A DNA stretch of 13,430 bases from Propionibacteriaceae bacterium (GCA_009781325.1 WQYJ01000038.1:1-13430), one strand, 5' to 3'; shown: positions 1-7,855, counted from the first letter of the stretch. A program made the numbers and translations. Notes: generated by a model not told the origin, from the letters alone.

Positions 1-419
1 ACGACCGGGGTTTTGATGCCCATGTCTTCAAGGCGTTTTGTTAGTTCTTCGGTGAGTGTACGGTTTTGGGCGTTGACAGGGCTGACGCCGCCGAAGGTGA
101 TGTAGTGCTCACCTACTTCGGCTAGCCGGTCTCTGGGGATTCCTCGTCCTGCGGTGACTCGTTCTAGGAAGGGGATGACTTCGTTTAGGCCTTCGGGGCC
201 TCCGAAGCCGATGACCATGAGGGCATCGAAGAAGTAGTTGGTGGGGTCCTGTCCCAAGTCCTTAGATCGGCTGCCAGGGGTACTGCCTTCGGCAGCATGA
301 CCGGTGGGGGCATCACACAGCTGGGCGGTGGGGTCCAGTCCCAAGTCCTTAGATCGGCTGCCGGGGGTACTGCCTTCGGCAGCATGACCGGTGGGGGCGT
401 CTCCGTTGTCACGCACCAT
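1..419 (-). CDS. hemH: Ferrochelatase (coproporphyrin ferrochelatase), N-terminal part, runs off the left edge
   Basis: This frame is open from an ATG at 419-417 to the window edge, giving 139 visible residues. From about residue 61 it matches actinobacterial HemH/CpfC: FDALMVIGFGGPEG, then PFLERVTAGRGIPRDRL, then HYITFGGVSPVNAQNR. In Gram-positive bacteria this enzyme inserts Fe2+ into coproporphyrin III to give coproheme. The ATG lies inside the last codons of hemY (11-base overlap) and has a Shine-Dalgarno AGGGGGG at 427-433, seven bases upstream. No in-frame ATG, GTG or TTG occurs between the repeats and the core; the next ATG is inside the first conserved strand, so the extension is probably translated. 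Residues 7-60 are odd: two copies of a 25-residue segment containing GHAAEGSTPGSRSKDLG, separated by AQLC, encoded by a DNA repeat also found between leuA and dppA. The family normally starts close to the DALL..GFGGPE motif. The identification is firm; the fate of the extension is inferred. Confidence 0.9.
   Translation of the reverse strand, partial: MVRDNGDAPTGHAAEGSTPGSRSKDLGLDPTAQLCDAPTGHAAEGSTPGSRSKDLGQDPTNYFFDALMVIGFGGPEGLNEVIPFLERVTAGRGIPRDRLAEVGEHYITFGGVSPVNAQNRTLTEELTKRLEDMGIKTPV
240..401 (+). repeat. Tandem pair of 75-bp dispersed-element copies inside hemH
   Basis: Copies lie at 240-314 and 327-401. They differ at three positions (250/337, 276/363, 312/399) and are separated by a 12-bp spacer, so the period is 87 bp, exactly 29 codons. 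Each contains the core GGCTGCC(A/G)GGGGT, then a small hairpin CTGCC-TTC-GGCAG, then ATGACC. The 57-bp part (246-302 and 333-389) aligns without gaps to 12023-12079 read on the minus strand; by hand I count 47 of 57 identical for 333-389. The hemH frame passes through both copies without a stop. Confidence 0.9.
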
Positions 420-1743
420 TGTCAGGCCCCCCTGTTAGGTTCTTGACGGTTTTTCTTGCTGAGCTTACGCAGTCGGGGAGGCCTACTCCGTACAACGCGG
501 AGCCGGCTACTCGCCAGGGGGTGGATTCTAGGGCCGCTTCTACGGCTGCTACGCGGGTGAGGTGGCCTACTGTGTAGCTGGGCATGACGCCGGTCCAGCG
601 GGTTATTCGTGTCAGTGAGGGTTCGCCGCGGACTCCCATGACGTCGCGCAGGTGGGCCATGATTGCTGCGGTCAGTTCATCGTCTGGGGCTTGAGCGATG
701 GCGCCTAAGCGTGCGGGCACGAAGCCTCTCACCAACACTTTTCCTTCAGGTGCGCGGTTCGACCACTTGGCTGTGGAGACTGTGATGCCGCTAACGGGTG
801 CGGTCTGCGCTTCTAACCAGCCGTGGGCGGCAGCGCCGCGCCCAATCTGGTCGGCATCGAAGGCGAAGGTCACGATATTGGAACTGCTGAGCGGAATCTG
901 GGACAGAGCCGCGGCAGCATCAGGAGCCAAGTCCTTCAATAACTGCGCTGATGACGACACACCTCCGGCGAGGATCACTGCATCAAACTCACCGCTGGAC
1001 AGCATGGCCGAATCCACTGACTCACCGAGGATAATCTGCGCCCCGCCGTCGCGTACGGCCTGGACTAGCTGATCAATCAGAACACCCATCCCACCCTGAA
1101 TTGACCTAAAGGGGCTGGCACCCTTCGCCGCGCCGCGAGGCCGCGAAGCACGAGCCGCGAGAAGAAGAGAACGATGCTCTGATTCATTGACCCTCAAACT
1201 GGGCAGCACGGCATCTAAACTCAGCTGATCCACACTGGCACCATAGATACCACCCACCAAAGGATCGGCGAACTTGCGTACCATCGCAGGGCCTAAACGC
1301 CGCCCCAAGAACTGACCAATCGACACGTCTGACTCATCAAGGATTCGCGGCAGTACGAGATCGAACCCGGCGCGAAGCTTATCTGGAATGGTCAAGATCC
1401 CGGTCGTGACGAAAGGCATCAATCGCGCAGGAAGGACCACCCCCATCGACGCCGGAAGCGGTCTCAGTTTCCCGCCGGAGCGCATGAAGACCATCCGGGA
1501 CGACGCCATCTGCTCAATCTTGTCGCCGATCCCCAGTTCACGGGCCAAATCTAGGGCCTCGGGGCGATAGGACACACAGGAATCAGGGCCATGCTCAATG
1601 GCATACCCATCCTCGACCTCGGTCCAGACTTTGCCGCCTAGGCGAGTTCCGGACTCAACTAAGGTGACCGAAGCACCTGCCTGAACCGCTTCATATGCTG
1701 CGGCTAGTCCAGTCAGTCCTCCGCCGACCACCAAGAGTTTCAA
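409..1743 (-). CDS. hemY: Coproporphyrinogen III oxidase / protoporphyrinogen oxidase, HemY type
   Basis: This 444-residue flavoprotein has the size expected for HemY/CgoX. The N-terminus carries the FAD-binding Rossmann motif VVGGGLTGLAAAYEA (residues 5-19), followed by the second dinucleotide-contact stretch ending ESGTRLGGKVWTE. The C-terminus holds the usual FAD-closing segment GSALYGVGLPDCVSSARK. In actinobacteria the enzyme oxidises coproporphyrinogen III to coproporphyrin III, normally with O2 as electron acceptor, and is membrane associated. The start is TTG (1743-1741), supported by AGGGG at 1749-1753 five bases upstream and by the overlap with the end of the radical SAM gene (TTGA). 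An internal start would remove the FAD motif. hemH begins within its last codons. The rare start codon together with the overlap suggests translation coupled to the upstream gene. Confidence 0.93.
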   Translation of the reverse strand: MKLLVVGGGLTGLAAAYEAVQAGASVTLVESGTRLGGKVWTEVEDGYAIEHGPDSCVSYRPEALDLARELGIGDKIEQMASSRMVFMRSGGKLRPLPASMGVVLPARLMPFVTTGILTIPDKLRAGFDLVLPRILDESDVSIGQFLGRRLGPAMVRKFADPLVGGIYGASVDQLSLDAVLPSLRVNESEHRSLLLAARASRPRGAAKGASPFRSIQGGMGVLIDQLVQAVRDGGAQIILGESVDSAMLSSGEFDAVILAGGVSSSAQLLKDLAPDAAAALSQIPLSSSNIVTFAFDADQIGRGAAAHGWLEAQTAPVSGITVSTAKWSNRAPEGKVLVRGFVPARLGAIAQAPDDELTAAIMAHLRDVMGVRGEPSLTRITRWTGVMPSYTVGHLTRVAAVEAALESTPWRVAGSALYGVGLPDCVSSARKTVKNLTGGPDNGA

Positions 1744-2876
1744 CGCTGCCCCTGAGGTACGGCATCAGCGGACGGAACATAGGGACACAGAGGATCAGTT
1801 TCCAGGATGTCCTGGGTCCACGCGTACGCACGCGCCCGCGAACCACCGCACCAAAGCTGGAAATCGCACTTCCCGCAGCGTCCCTTGAACTTCGAGGGGT
1901 CACGCAGTTCCAGCATCGTCGGGCTGGTCTGATAAACCTCGGCTAACCGATCAGTCTTAACGTTACCGACGGTCACAGGCAGGAAGCCGGAGGGCTGAAT
2001 CTCTCCTTGATGGGAGATGAAAACTACCCCATTACCGTCGCGAATACCGAAGGACTGCGCGATCGGTGCCGCCTCGATTTGCTCGCGGGTCATCCCCCTC
2101 TTCGCCAAAGCTTGAGCAGCCACACGGCGATAGCTCATCGCCTCTGTGGTGCGTACTTGGAACTTTGCTTCACGCTGCAAAGCAATCAGATCCAGCATCA
2201 ACCGCTCAGCAGGCCCAGGAGCCAGTTCGACTAGCTCCGAACCGCGGCCCACAGAAATCAAGAAGAACAGCGACCAGCGCATCAGAGTCTTCGTGGTCAG
2301 CAGCTCGTAGATGCCGCGAATCTCACCAGCATTGGCTTCGCATACCAAGGTGTTAACCTGAACAGGCAGACCAACCTCAGCAGCGATATCAAGAGCCCTC
2401 ATCGTCATATCGAAGGTACCCGGCACACCGCGCAACCCATCATGGGAGGCTGCATCGACACCGTCAAGAGACAGCGAGATCGCTTGAACACCATGCTCCT
2501 TGACCTCAGTCAAACGCTCCTTGGTCAACAGTTCTGTGACGGCCGGAGCCAAAGAGACCCCAAGTCCGCGTTCCCTAGCTGCATCAAGCAGGGTAACCAA
2601 GTCTTTGCGCTGAAGCGGGTCTCCCCCGGTCATCGTCACATGCGGCGTAGGCTCACCGAACTCCAAAACCTGATCAAGCACATCGATAGCCTGGGCAGTG
2701 GTGAGTTCTCCCGGTGCCGGATCCGGCATCGCCGTCGCGCGGCAGTGACGGCAGGCCAGTGCACACGCATTCGTCAGTTCCCAATAGACGATCATCGGAG
2801 CGCGGCCATAGACCCAGTTGTCGGGTTTGACCGAGCCAATTGCCCCGGGATGGCCGTGCGGATGTGTGGAGCTCAT
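1740..2876 (-). CDS. Radical SAM/SPASM protein of the haem operon (AhbD/NirJ-like superfamily)
   Basis: A 378-residue radical SAM enzyme. The [4Fe-4S]/SAM motif is C38-x3-C42-x2-C45 (NACALACRHC), followed by the GGDP SAM-contact motif at 84-87. The C-terminal SPASM/twitch part has C334, C337, C343 and C364, enough for one auxiliary cluster, preceded by FISHQGEIQPSGFLP. From memory this matches the family modelled as TIGR04053, related to AhbD (haem b synthase, which decarboxylates Fe-coproporphyrin III) and to NirJ; I could not search. It overlaps hemC-hemE by ATGA and hemY by four bases, so it is an integral member of the haem operon. A function as oxygen-independent coproheme decarboxylase is an attractive inference, but the substrate is not shown by the sequence. 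A peptide-modifying SPASM role is the alternative; no small precursor peptide gene is visible beside it. Confidence 0.88.
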   Translation of the reverse strand: MSSTHPHGHPGAIGSVKPDNWVYGRAPMIVYWELTNACALACRHCRATAMPDPAPGELTTAQAIDVLDQVLEFGEPTPHVTMTGGDPLQRKDLVTLLDAARERGLGVSLAPAVTELLTKERLTEVKEHGVQAISLSLDGVDAASHDGLRGVPGTFDMTMRALDIAAEVGLPVQVNTLVCEANAGEIRGIYELLTTKTLMRWSLFFLISVGRGSELVELAPGPAERLMLDLIALQREAKFQVRTTEAMSYRRVAAQALAKRGMTREQIEAAPIAQSFGIRDGNGVVFISHQGEIQPSGFLPVTVGNVKTDRLAEVYQTSPTMLELRDPSKFKGRCGKCDFQLWCGGSRARAYAWTQDILETDPLCPYVPSADAVPQGQR

Positions 2877-4870
2877 GAGTTCCTTCTTTCTGCATCCATG
2901 TCTGGGATCGAATGAATCAATTCCACCAACTGGGTGAGTCTATCTGGGTCTGTGGTCGCAGGCACGCCGTGTCCCAAGTTCACCACATGCCCAGGAGCCG
3001 CCTGGCCCGCTGCTAGAACCTCGCGAACATGGGCTTCCAAGTCTTCCCACGGCCCTGCCAGCAAGGCTGGATCGATATTGCCCTGCAGAGGTACGTTCCC
3101 GCCCAAATCAGCCTCAGCATCATCGAGCCTGGTCTGCGCATCAACACCCATCACCGTTGCTCCGGCTGCATACATCGACGCCAGAAGATGAGCAGTACCA
3201 GTCCCAAAATGGACCCGAGGTACGGGTGCATGAGCCGCAATCCCATCAAAGACAACCTTCGAGTACGGCCCCGCCAAGCGTTCGTACTCATCAACGCTGA
3301 GGGCACCCACCCAGGAATCAAACAACTGAATAGCCTGGGCCCCAGCATCAATCTGGGCTTCGAGGAAAGCCTGTGTGGTACGCGCCACCCACATCGCTAA
3401 ACGCTGCCATGTCTCTGGGTCTTCGGCCATCAGAGCCTTGGTGTACGTGAAGCTACGCGATGGAGCCCCTTCCACCAGATAGGACGCCACCGTGAACGGC
3501 GCACCAGCGAATCCAATCAACGGAGTCGAACCCAGTTGAGCAACGCTAGCCTGCACGCCCTGGGTGATCACAGCCAGAGCACTCGGATCCAGTTCAGGCA
3601 AAGCGGCCACATCACCAGCAGTACGAATAGGGTGGGCCAGAACCGGGCCTCGCCCCGCGACGATCTCAACCTCAACCCCCGCCAACTTGGCTGGAACCAT
3701 GATGTCTGAGAAGAAGATGGCAGCATCAACCTTGTGGCGTCGTACAGGCTGGCAGGTGATCTCCGCAGCCAAATCCGGAGTCAGACAGGATTCCAGCATC
3801 GCAATACCCTCGCGTGCTGCCCGATACTCCGGCAGCGAACGACCAGCCTGGCGCATGAACCACACCGGTCGATGAGCAGTACGGCGGCCCTTGTAGGCGC
3901 GAATCAGATCCGGCTTACTACAGCCCTGGCAGCAGCCAGATTCTCGAACCTGAATCGACTGCTGTGAGTGAGCCAGCAGAGCCTGGGCAACCTGGTGCCC
4001 CAAAGCTTCTGCTTTGGTTTCCTCACTCGAACCACCTTCCGACATATCCACTGATGCTTCCTCCTTTGCATATTTCACTGATCGATGATCACTCAACTCA
4101 GCAACTAACCGCAGTGTTGTCCCCACCCACGTTGCATGTGCCCCAACCGCTGTTACACAACTCGCCTCCACACCGGCCAAGACAGCGCGCTCAGCGAGCG
4201 CAGCTAGTCTCGAGGGTACGTGGTCAAGCAAGCTCAATGCTGCCAGCAGCGGGCTGTCCTCACAGCACTCAATCGCGAGTGCTCCCTGTGCCGGTGCAGG
4301 CAGTAACTGATCGGGGTCGAAAACCTTCCAGGATGGGTCCAGTAAGCCAGCCCTATCGAGGCCGGCAACCGCCATCACCACTCCAGCAAGGTTTTCACTA
4401 CTGACCTTGCGCAGACGGGTTTCCACATTTCCGCGCAAAGGTACGACTTCGATGTCCGGGCGCAGACGAGCAATCCCAGCGGTGCGCCTTGGTGAGGATG
4501 TCCCCACCCGAGCCCCCAACTCCAACTCAGCCAAGCCCAGCGTTGTTCCGGCCAGAACATCGAAGGGATCAGCGCGAACCGGTACGGCTGCCAGCACTAA
4601 TCCAGGGCACGGCGCCGATGGAAGATCCTTAAAGGAATGAACCACATAGTCCACTTGTCTATCCAACAGGGCATCCCGCAAAGCTGAAGTGAAGATTCCC
4701 GGCCGTGAAGCAGCCCCAAGAGGAAGGCTGTGATCATCGCCTTCAACCTTGATCGTCACCAGTTCGGATGGCATGCCCGACAGAGCCTCAAGTTCTCGTC
4801 CAACCTGGGATGCCTGAGTAGTAGCAAGAAGTGAGCCTCGAGTACCGAGGCGCAGGGCAGTTGAGACCAT
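2873..4870 (-). CDS. hemC-hemE: Fusion of hydroxymethylbilane synthase (HemC) and uroporphyrinogen decarboxylase (HemE)
   Basis: One 665-residue frame carries two complete enzymes. Residues 1 to about 305 are HemC: LRLGTRGSLLA at the start, VHSFKDLP with catalytic D82, GTSSPRR (123-129), LRGNVETRL (145-153), QGALAIE, and C238 in EASCVTAVGAHA as the attachment cysteine of the dipyrromethane cofactor. Residues from about 319 to 665 are HemE: PVWFMRQAGRSLPEYR with R340 and R344, FFSDIM with catalytic D389, GFAGAPFT with Y464 shortly after, and NLGHGVPATTDPDRL near the end. Both domains are full length and keep their key residues. The junction is short and cysteine rich (SGCCQGCSKP, 311-320). The two steps are not consecutive: uroporphyrinogen III synthase (HemD) acts between them and is not encoded in the window. 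The start ATG overlaps the hemA stop (TGATG). Domain assignment is secure; the fusion is read directly from the continuous frame. Confidence 0.95.
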   Translation of the reverse strand: MVSTALRLGTRGSLLATTQASQVGRELEALSGMPSELVTIKVEGDDHSLPLGAASRPGIFTSALRDALLDRQVDYVVHSFKDLPSAPCPGLVLAAVPVRADPFDVLAGTTLGLAELELGARVGTSSPRRTAGIARLRPDIEVVPLRGNVETRLRKVSSENLAGVVMAVAGLDRAGLLDPSWKVFDPDQLLPAPAQGALAIECCEDSPLLAALSLLDHVPSRLAALAERAVLAGVEASCVTAVGAHATWVGTTLRLVAELSDHRSVKYAKEEASVDMSEGGSSEETKAEALGHQVAQALLAHSQQSIQVRESGCCQGCSKPDLIRAYKGRRTAHRPVWFMRQAGRSLPEYRAAREGIAMLESCLTPDLAAEITCQPVRRHKVDAAIFFSDIMVPAKLAGVEVEIVAGRGPVLAHPIRTAGDVAALPELDPSALAVITQGVQASVAQLGSTPLIGFAGAPFTVASYLVEGAPSRSFTYTKALMAEDPETWQRLAMWVARTTQAFLEAQIDAGAQAIQLFDSWVGALSVDEYERLAGPYSKVVFDGIAAHAPVPRVHFGTGTAHLLASMYAAGATVMGVDAQTRLDDAEADLGGNVPLQGNIDPALLAGPWEDLEAHVREVLAAGQAAPGHVVNLGHGVPATTDPDRLTQLVELIHSIPDMDAERRNS

Positions 4871-6090
4871 CAGGCCTCCACGAGGATACCGAAAAGGGTC
4901 TCCAAAGCCTGGTTATATTCGTCCATCCGCCCAATTCTAGCCAGTTCCACAGCGGCAACGCTGGGATGATGCAGCATTGCCCCGGTTACACGATGCAAAG
5001 ACTTTTCAATAGCCAGGGCAATATCAGGCGGATAAGCATTGCGGGCACGGGCAACTTCGGCATCGATGATCTGGGAGACATAGCCGCGCATGGCCGTGAT
5101 CGCTGGTGCAGCACCGCGCCCGAGTTCATAGTTCAGCAACTCGGCAACAGAGTCAGTGACCATCTGTTCTGCCTGTTCAACGGCCTCTTTACAGGCAGGT
5201 GGGGCATAGTCACCAATCTCAGTCAGACCAATCACACGTACGGGAAGGTCTTCGCTGAGATCCACACCGCCGCTCAAATCCACGATGGCGCGGATATGGC
5301 TTCCTCGAAGAATCCCAGCGGTCACCTTGGCGCCACCATTGCCTGAGGCAGTCACCAACAGATCCGCACAGGCTAACCCGGTTTGCAGATCGTCGATGGG
5401 TTCAACAGGGTGAGTCTCGGCAAAAGCCCGGGCATTGCCCGATGCTGAGTACACCTGGATCGATGTGCATCCGCGTCGAACAAGATCAGCGACTACCGTA
5501 CCTGCGTACTGTCCTGTTCCCAGAACGACAACAGAAGTCTGGTCCCATCTTGGCCCGGTGGAGGAGTCGGAGGGTGTGAGTGCAGTCAGATCGAGTCCAA
5601 CTGAGGCTAGGGAGCGGGTCACCGCCCCTAGTTCTGTGTTGGTGATGATGGCTTTCGCCGTGGTCAGTGCTCCCTGGAAAGCGCGGCGTAGTTTGGGGGA
5701 GACTTGGTCTGAACCAGCCAGGGCCACTCTGACCTGACCGATGATTTCTGTCTCCCCCACGACCATAGATTCAAGGCCAGCGGTCACCCGATAGAGATGG
5801 GTTGCAGCGCCAGGCCCGACATGGGTATACATCGCTTGTGTGAGGTCGCGGCAAGACTGCGGAAGAGTCTCGGTCAGGGCCTCCATTAAGATTCCCATTC
5901 CGCCATGGAATGTATCAGCGTCTAGGTAGACCTCAAATCGATTGCAAGTCGCCAGTACGACCACTGCATCGACGAGCCCCTCACCCTGCACTTTCAGGTA
6001 ATGAGTCAGGTTCCTCGTAGTGTCCCCTATGGCTGCTAACTGTTCGGGTGTGGCCTCACGATGGCTCACTCCCACAGACAACAACGGCAT
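4870..6090 (-). CDS. hemA: Glutamyl-tRNA reductase
   Basis: This 406-residue protein is the NADPH-dependent reductase that converts glutamyl-tRNA(Glu) to glutamate-1-semialdehyde, the first and usually rate-controlling step of the C5 haem pathway. Visible motifs are GVSHREAT at the N-terminus, the nucleophile C49 in LATCNRFEVY, VGETEIIGQVRVAL (111-124), the nucleotide-binding loop GTGQYAG (191-197), and a helical C-terminal dimerisation region. Length is normal for the family. The ATG at 6090 fits the family N-terminus exactly. It lacks a strong Shine-Dalgarno and has a -10-like TAGGGT ending six bases before the ATG, suggesting a leaderless message. It is the first gene of the haem operon, and its stop overlaps the hemC-hemE start by one base. 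Confidence 0.95.
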   Translation of the reverse strand: MPLLSVGVSHREATPEQLAAIGDTTRNLTHYLKVQGEGLVDAVVVLATCNRFEVYLDADTFHGGMGILMEALTETLPQSCRDLTQAMYTHVGPGAATHLYRVTAGLESMVVGETEIIGQVRVALAGSDQVSPKLRRAFQGALTTAKAIITNTELGAVTRSLASVGLDLTALTPSDSSTGPRWDQTSVVVLGTGQYAGTVVADLVRRGCTSIQVYSASGNARAFAETHPVEPIDDLQTGLACADLLVTASGNGGAKVTAGILRGSHIRAIVDLSGGVDLSEDLPVRVIGLTEIGDYAPPACKEAVEQAEQMVTDSVAELLNYELGRGAAPAITAMRGYVSQIIDAEVARARNAYPPDIALAIEKSLHRVTGAMLHHPSVAAVELARIGRMDEYNQALETLFGILVEA

Positions 6091-6096
6091 TTCGTC

Positions 6097-6125
6097 ACCC
6101 TAGCACCGGGAATGCAGGGGCACAA
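6097..6125 (-). promoter_or_regulatory. Candidate hemA promoter, possibly leaderless
   Basis: On the minus strand TTGTGC (6120-6125) and TAGGGT (6097-6102) are separated by 17 bases. The -10 box ends six bases before the hemA ATG, so transcription would begin at or next to the start codon. TANNNT at this distance is the usual arrangement for leaderless actinobacterial messages. This is pattern evidence only. Confidence 0.5.
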
Positions 6126-6141
6126 ATTTGGACACATTTGG
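6122..6141 (-). promoter_or_regulatory. Tandem 10-bp direct repeat over the hemA -35 region
   Basis: CCAAATGTGT followed immediately by CCAAATTTGT (9 of 10 identical, minus-strand reading) touches the candidate -35 box. Its position suits a repressor or activator site for the haem operon. No regulator family is recognised from it. Confidence 0.3.
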
Positions 6142-6160
6142 TGGAATCCCCCGCGTGAGA

Positions 6161-6197
6161 GCCGAAATTTTCATAAAAAACTCGGCGTTATTCCGCC
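6161..6197 (-). terminator. Weak candidate terminator at the end of the dpp genes
   Basis: Reading the minus strand, a short stem GGCG-GAATAA-CGCC (6184-6197) overlaps the dppD/F stop codon and is followed by GAG and six T (6175-6180). The T run can also pair in a second, AT-rich hairpin, GCCGA...TCGGC (6161-6186). The stem is only four pairs, so termination may be partial and read-through into hemA is possible. Confidence 0.35.
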
Positions 6198-7855
6198 CGT
6201 CCGGCACGGCGGATAGCGCGGCGTTTTCCTTGCTCGACAGCATCCGGAAGGGGCACGGCAGCGATGAGTTCAGCGGTGTAATCCTGCTGCGGATTTCGAA
6301 GGACTTGGTCTCTGGTTCCAAGCTCAACGAGCTCACCATGATGCATGACGGCGATGCGGTCAGCCAGCAGATCCACCACAGCAAGATCATGGGTGACGAA
6401 CAGGCAGGCAAACCCCATCGCGTGCTGCAAGCGTACGAACACTTCCAAGACTCGTGCTTGAACCGAGACGTCCAGTGCTGAGGTTGGCTCGTCAGCGACC
6501 AGGAACTCCGGACTGGTTGATAGTGCCCGAGCCAGACTCACACGCTGGCGCTGCCCGCCGGAGAGTTCGTGGGGGTAGCGGCTGATGAACTCTGCGGGAA
6601 GTTCCACAGCATCGAGGAGTTCTTTGGCCCGAGCCTTGCGCTCTTCCTTGGTTCCGATGCGATGGATCAACATAGGCTCAGCGATGCAATCCCCCACTGT
6701 CATACGCGGGTTCAGAGAGGCAGCAGGGTCCTGGAAGACAAAGCCGATCCTTCTGCGTACATCGCGCAGAACCTTACCTTGAGCGGTGACGATGTTGACT
6801 CCGAGAACATTGACCTCACCTGAGCTGACTTGCTGCAGACCGACCGTACATCGGCCTAGGGTTGTCTTTCCGGAGCCTGATTCCCCCACCAGTGCGAGGA
6901 TTTCGTGGGAGTGAACCTGAAGACAGACATCCTTGACAGCATGGGTGGGTTCGGCTCCCCAGCGCCCAGGGAAGTCCACACACACCTGGTTGACGCTCAT
7001 CACGACATCTTTTCCAATGCGCTCGGCTGGGGTGTTCATCGACTCTGGGCGCGGCCTGCCCAGATACGGTACAGAACCGAGCAGGTGGCGGGTGTAGGAG
7101 TGCTGGGGATCGGTGAAGATCTGGTTGACTGTTCCGGTCTCGACCAGTTCTCCCTGATACATCACAGCAACACGATCTGCCATATCCGCGACGACACCCA
7201 TGTTGTGGGTGATAAGGATGATTGCGGTGCCGAGACGGTCTTTGAGGTCATGGAGCAGGTCAAGGATTTGCGCCTGAACAGTGACATCGAGGGCTGTGGT
7301 CGGCTCATCGGCGATGATGATCTCGGGATCACAGGAGATCGCCATTGCGATCATGACTCGCTGTTTTTGTCCTCCCGAAAGTTGGTGAGGATAGAAGTGG
7401 ACGCGCTCTGCTGGATCGGGGATTCCCACGAGTTCCAGCAACTCAACAGCCCGTGCCATTGCCTCTTTCTTGGTGACCTTGCGGTGAACCTGGATAGCCT
7501 CGCAGATCTGCCAGCCGACAGTACGTACTGGGTCCAGGGCTGTTGAGGGCTCCTGGAAGATCATTGCGATCTTGTCGCCTCTCACCCGGCGCAGAGCCCC
7601 CTGCTTCATCCCGATTAGTTGGTCGGCGCCCAATTCTGCCCGACCAGTCACCGCCGCTGTATCCGGGAGCAGCCCAATCATGGCACGCGACCCGACGGTC
7701 TTACCAGAGCCAGATTCCCCGACAATGGCGAGGACTTCTCCGGGGACGAGGTCATAGGAGATCCCCTTCACTGCACCAACCGGTGCCCCGTCAGTGCGGA
7801 AGGAGACGCTCAGGTTATCGACGCGCAGGATTGGGGTTTGGTCAAGAAGGGTCAT
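6188..7855 (-). CDS. Dipeptide/oligopeptide ABC transporter, fused double ATPase (DppD+DppF)
   Basis: A 555-residue protein with two complete nucleotide-binding domains of the oligopeptide-transporter type. Domain 1 has Walker A GESGSGKT at 46-53, signature LSGGQ at 159-163, Walker B IIIADEP at 179-185 and switch H217. Domain 2 has Walker A at 324-331, LSGGQ at 431-435, Walker B FLVADEP at 451-457 and H489. Each domain ends with the family's C-terminal extension (PQHSYTRHLL near 250, PQQDYTAEL near 522). The two-domain form is known from GsiA/YejF-type transporters, so it is a normal architecture and not an assembly artefact. It powers import through the DppB/DppC channel from the cytoplasmic face. 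It overlaps dppC by ATGA and is the last gene of the dpp set. Confidence 0.93.
   Translation of the reverse strand: MTLLDQTPILRVDNLSVSFRTDGAPVGAVKGISYDLVPGEVLAIVGESGSGKTVGSRAMIGLLPDTAAVTGRAELGADQLIGMKQGALRRVRGDKIAMIFQEPSTALDPVRTVGWQICEAIQVHRKVTKKEAMARAVELLELVGIPDPAERVHFYPHQLSGGQKQRVMIAMAISCDPEIIIADEPTTALDVTVQAQILDLLHDLKDRLGTAIILITHNMGVVADMADRVAVMYQGELVETGTVNQIFTDPQHSYTRHLLGSVPYLGRPRPESMNTPAERIGKDVVMSVNQVCVDFPGRWGAEPTHAVKDVCLQVHSHEILALVGESGSGKTTLGRCTVGLQQVSSGEVNVLGVNIVTAQGKVLRDVRRRIGFVFQDPAASLNPRMTVGDCIAEPMLIHRIGTKEERKARAKELLDAVELPAEFISRYPHELSGGQRQRVSLARALSTSPEFLVADEPTSALDVSVQARVLEVFVRLQHAMGFACLFVTHDLAVVDLLADRIAVMHHGELVELGTRDQVLRNPQQDYTAELIAAVPLPDAVEQGKRRAIRRAGRAE

Noticed and set aside
240..401. 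The repeats in hemH as a CRISPR remnant.
   Set aside because: Only two 75-bp units with a 12-bp spacer, lying inside a coding sequence, with no cas gene nearby.
185..412. A 75-codon open frame on the minus strand, partly repetitive.
   Set aside because: It runs out of frame over the hemH start; the frame beginning at 419 continues into clear ferrochelatase motifs, so this one is a shadow. Both stay open because the repeat period is a multiple of three.
6905..7546. A 213-codon plus-strand open frame opposite the ATPase gene.
   Set aside because: It lies antisense to two well-conserved ATPase domains, shows no recognisable family and has no sensible operon context; it is a codon-bias shadow.
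6188..7855. The double-ATPase gene as an artefact joining dppD and dppF.
   Set aside because: Both domains are complete with a proper linker, and two-domain ATPases of this kind are well known in peptide transporters.
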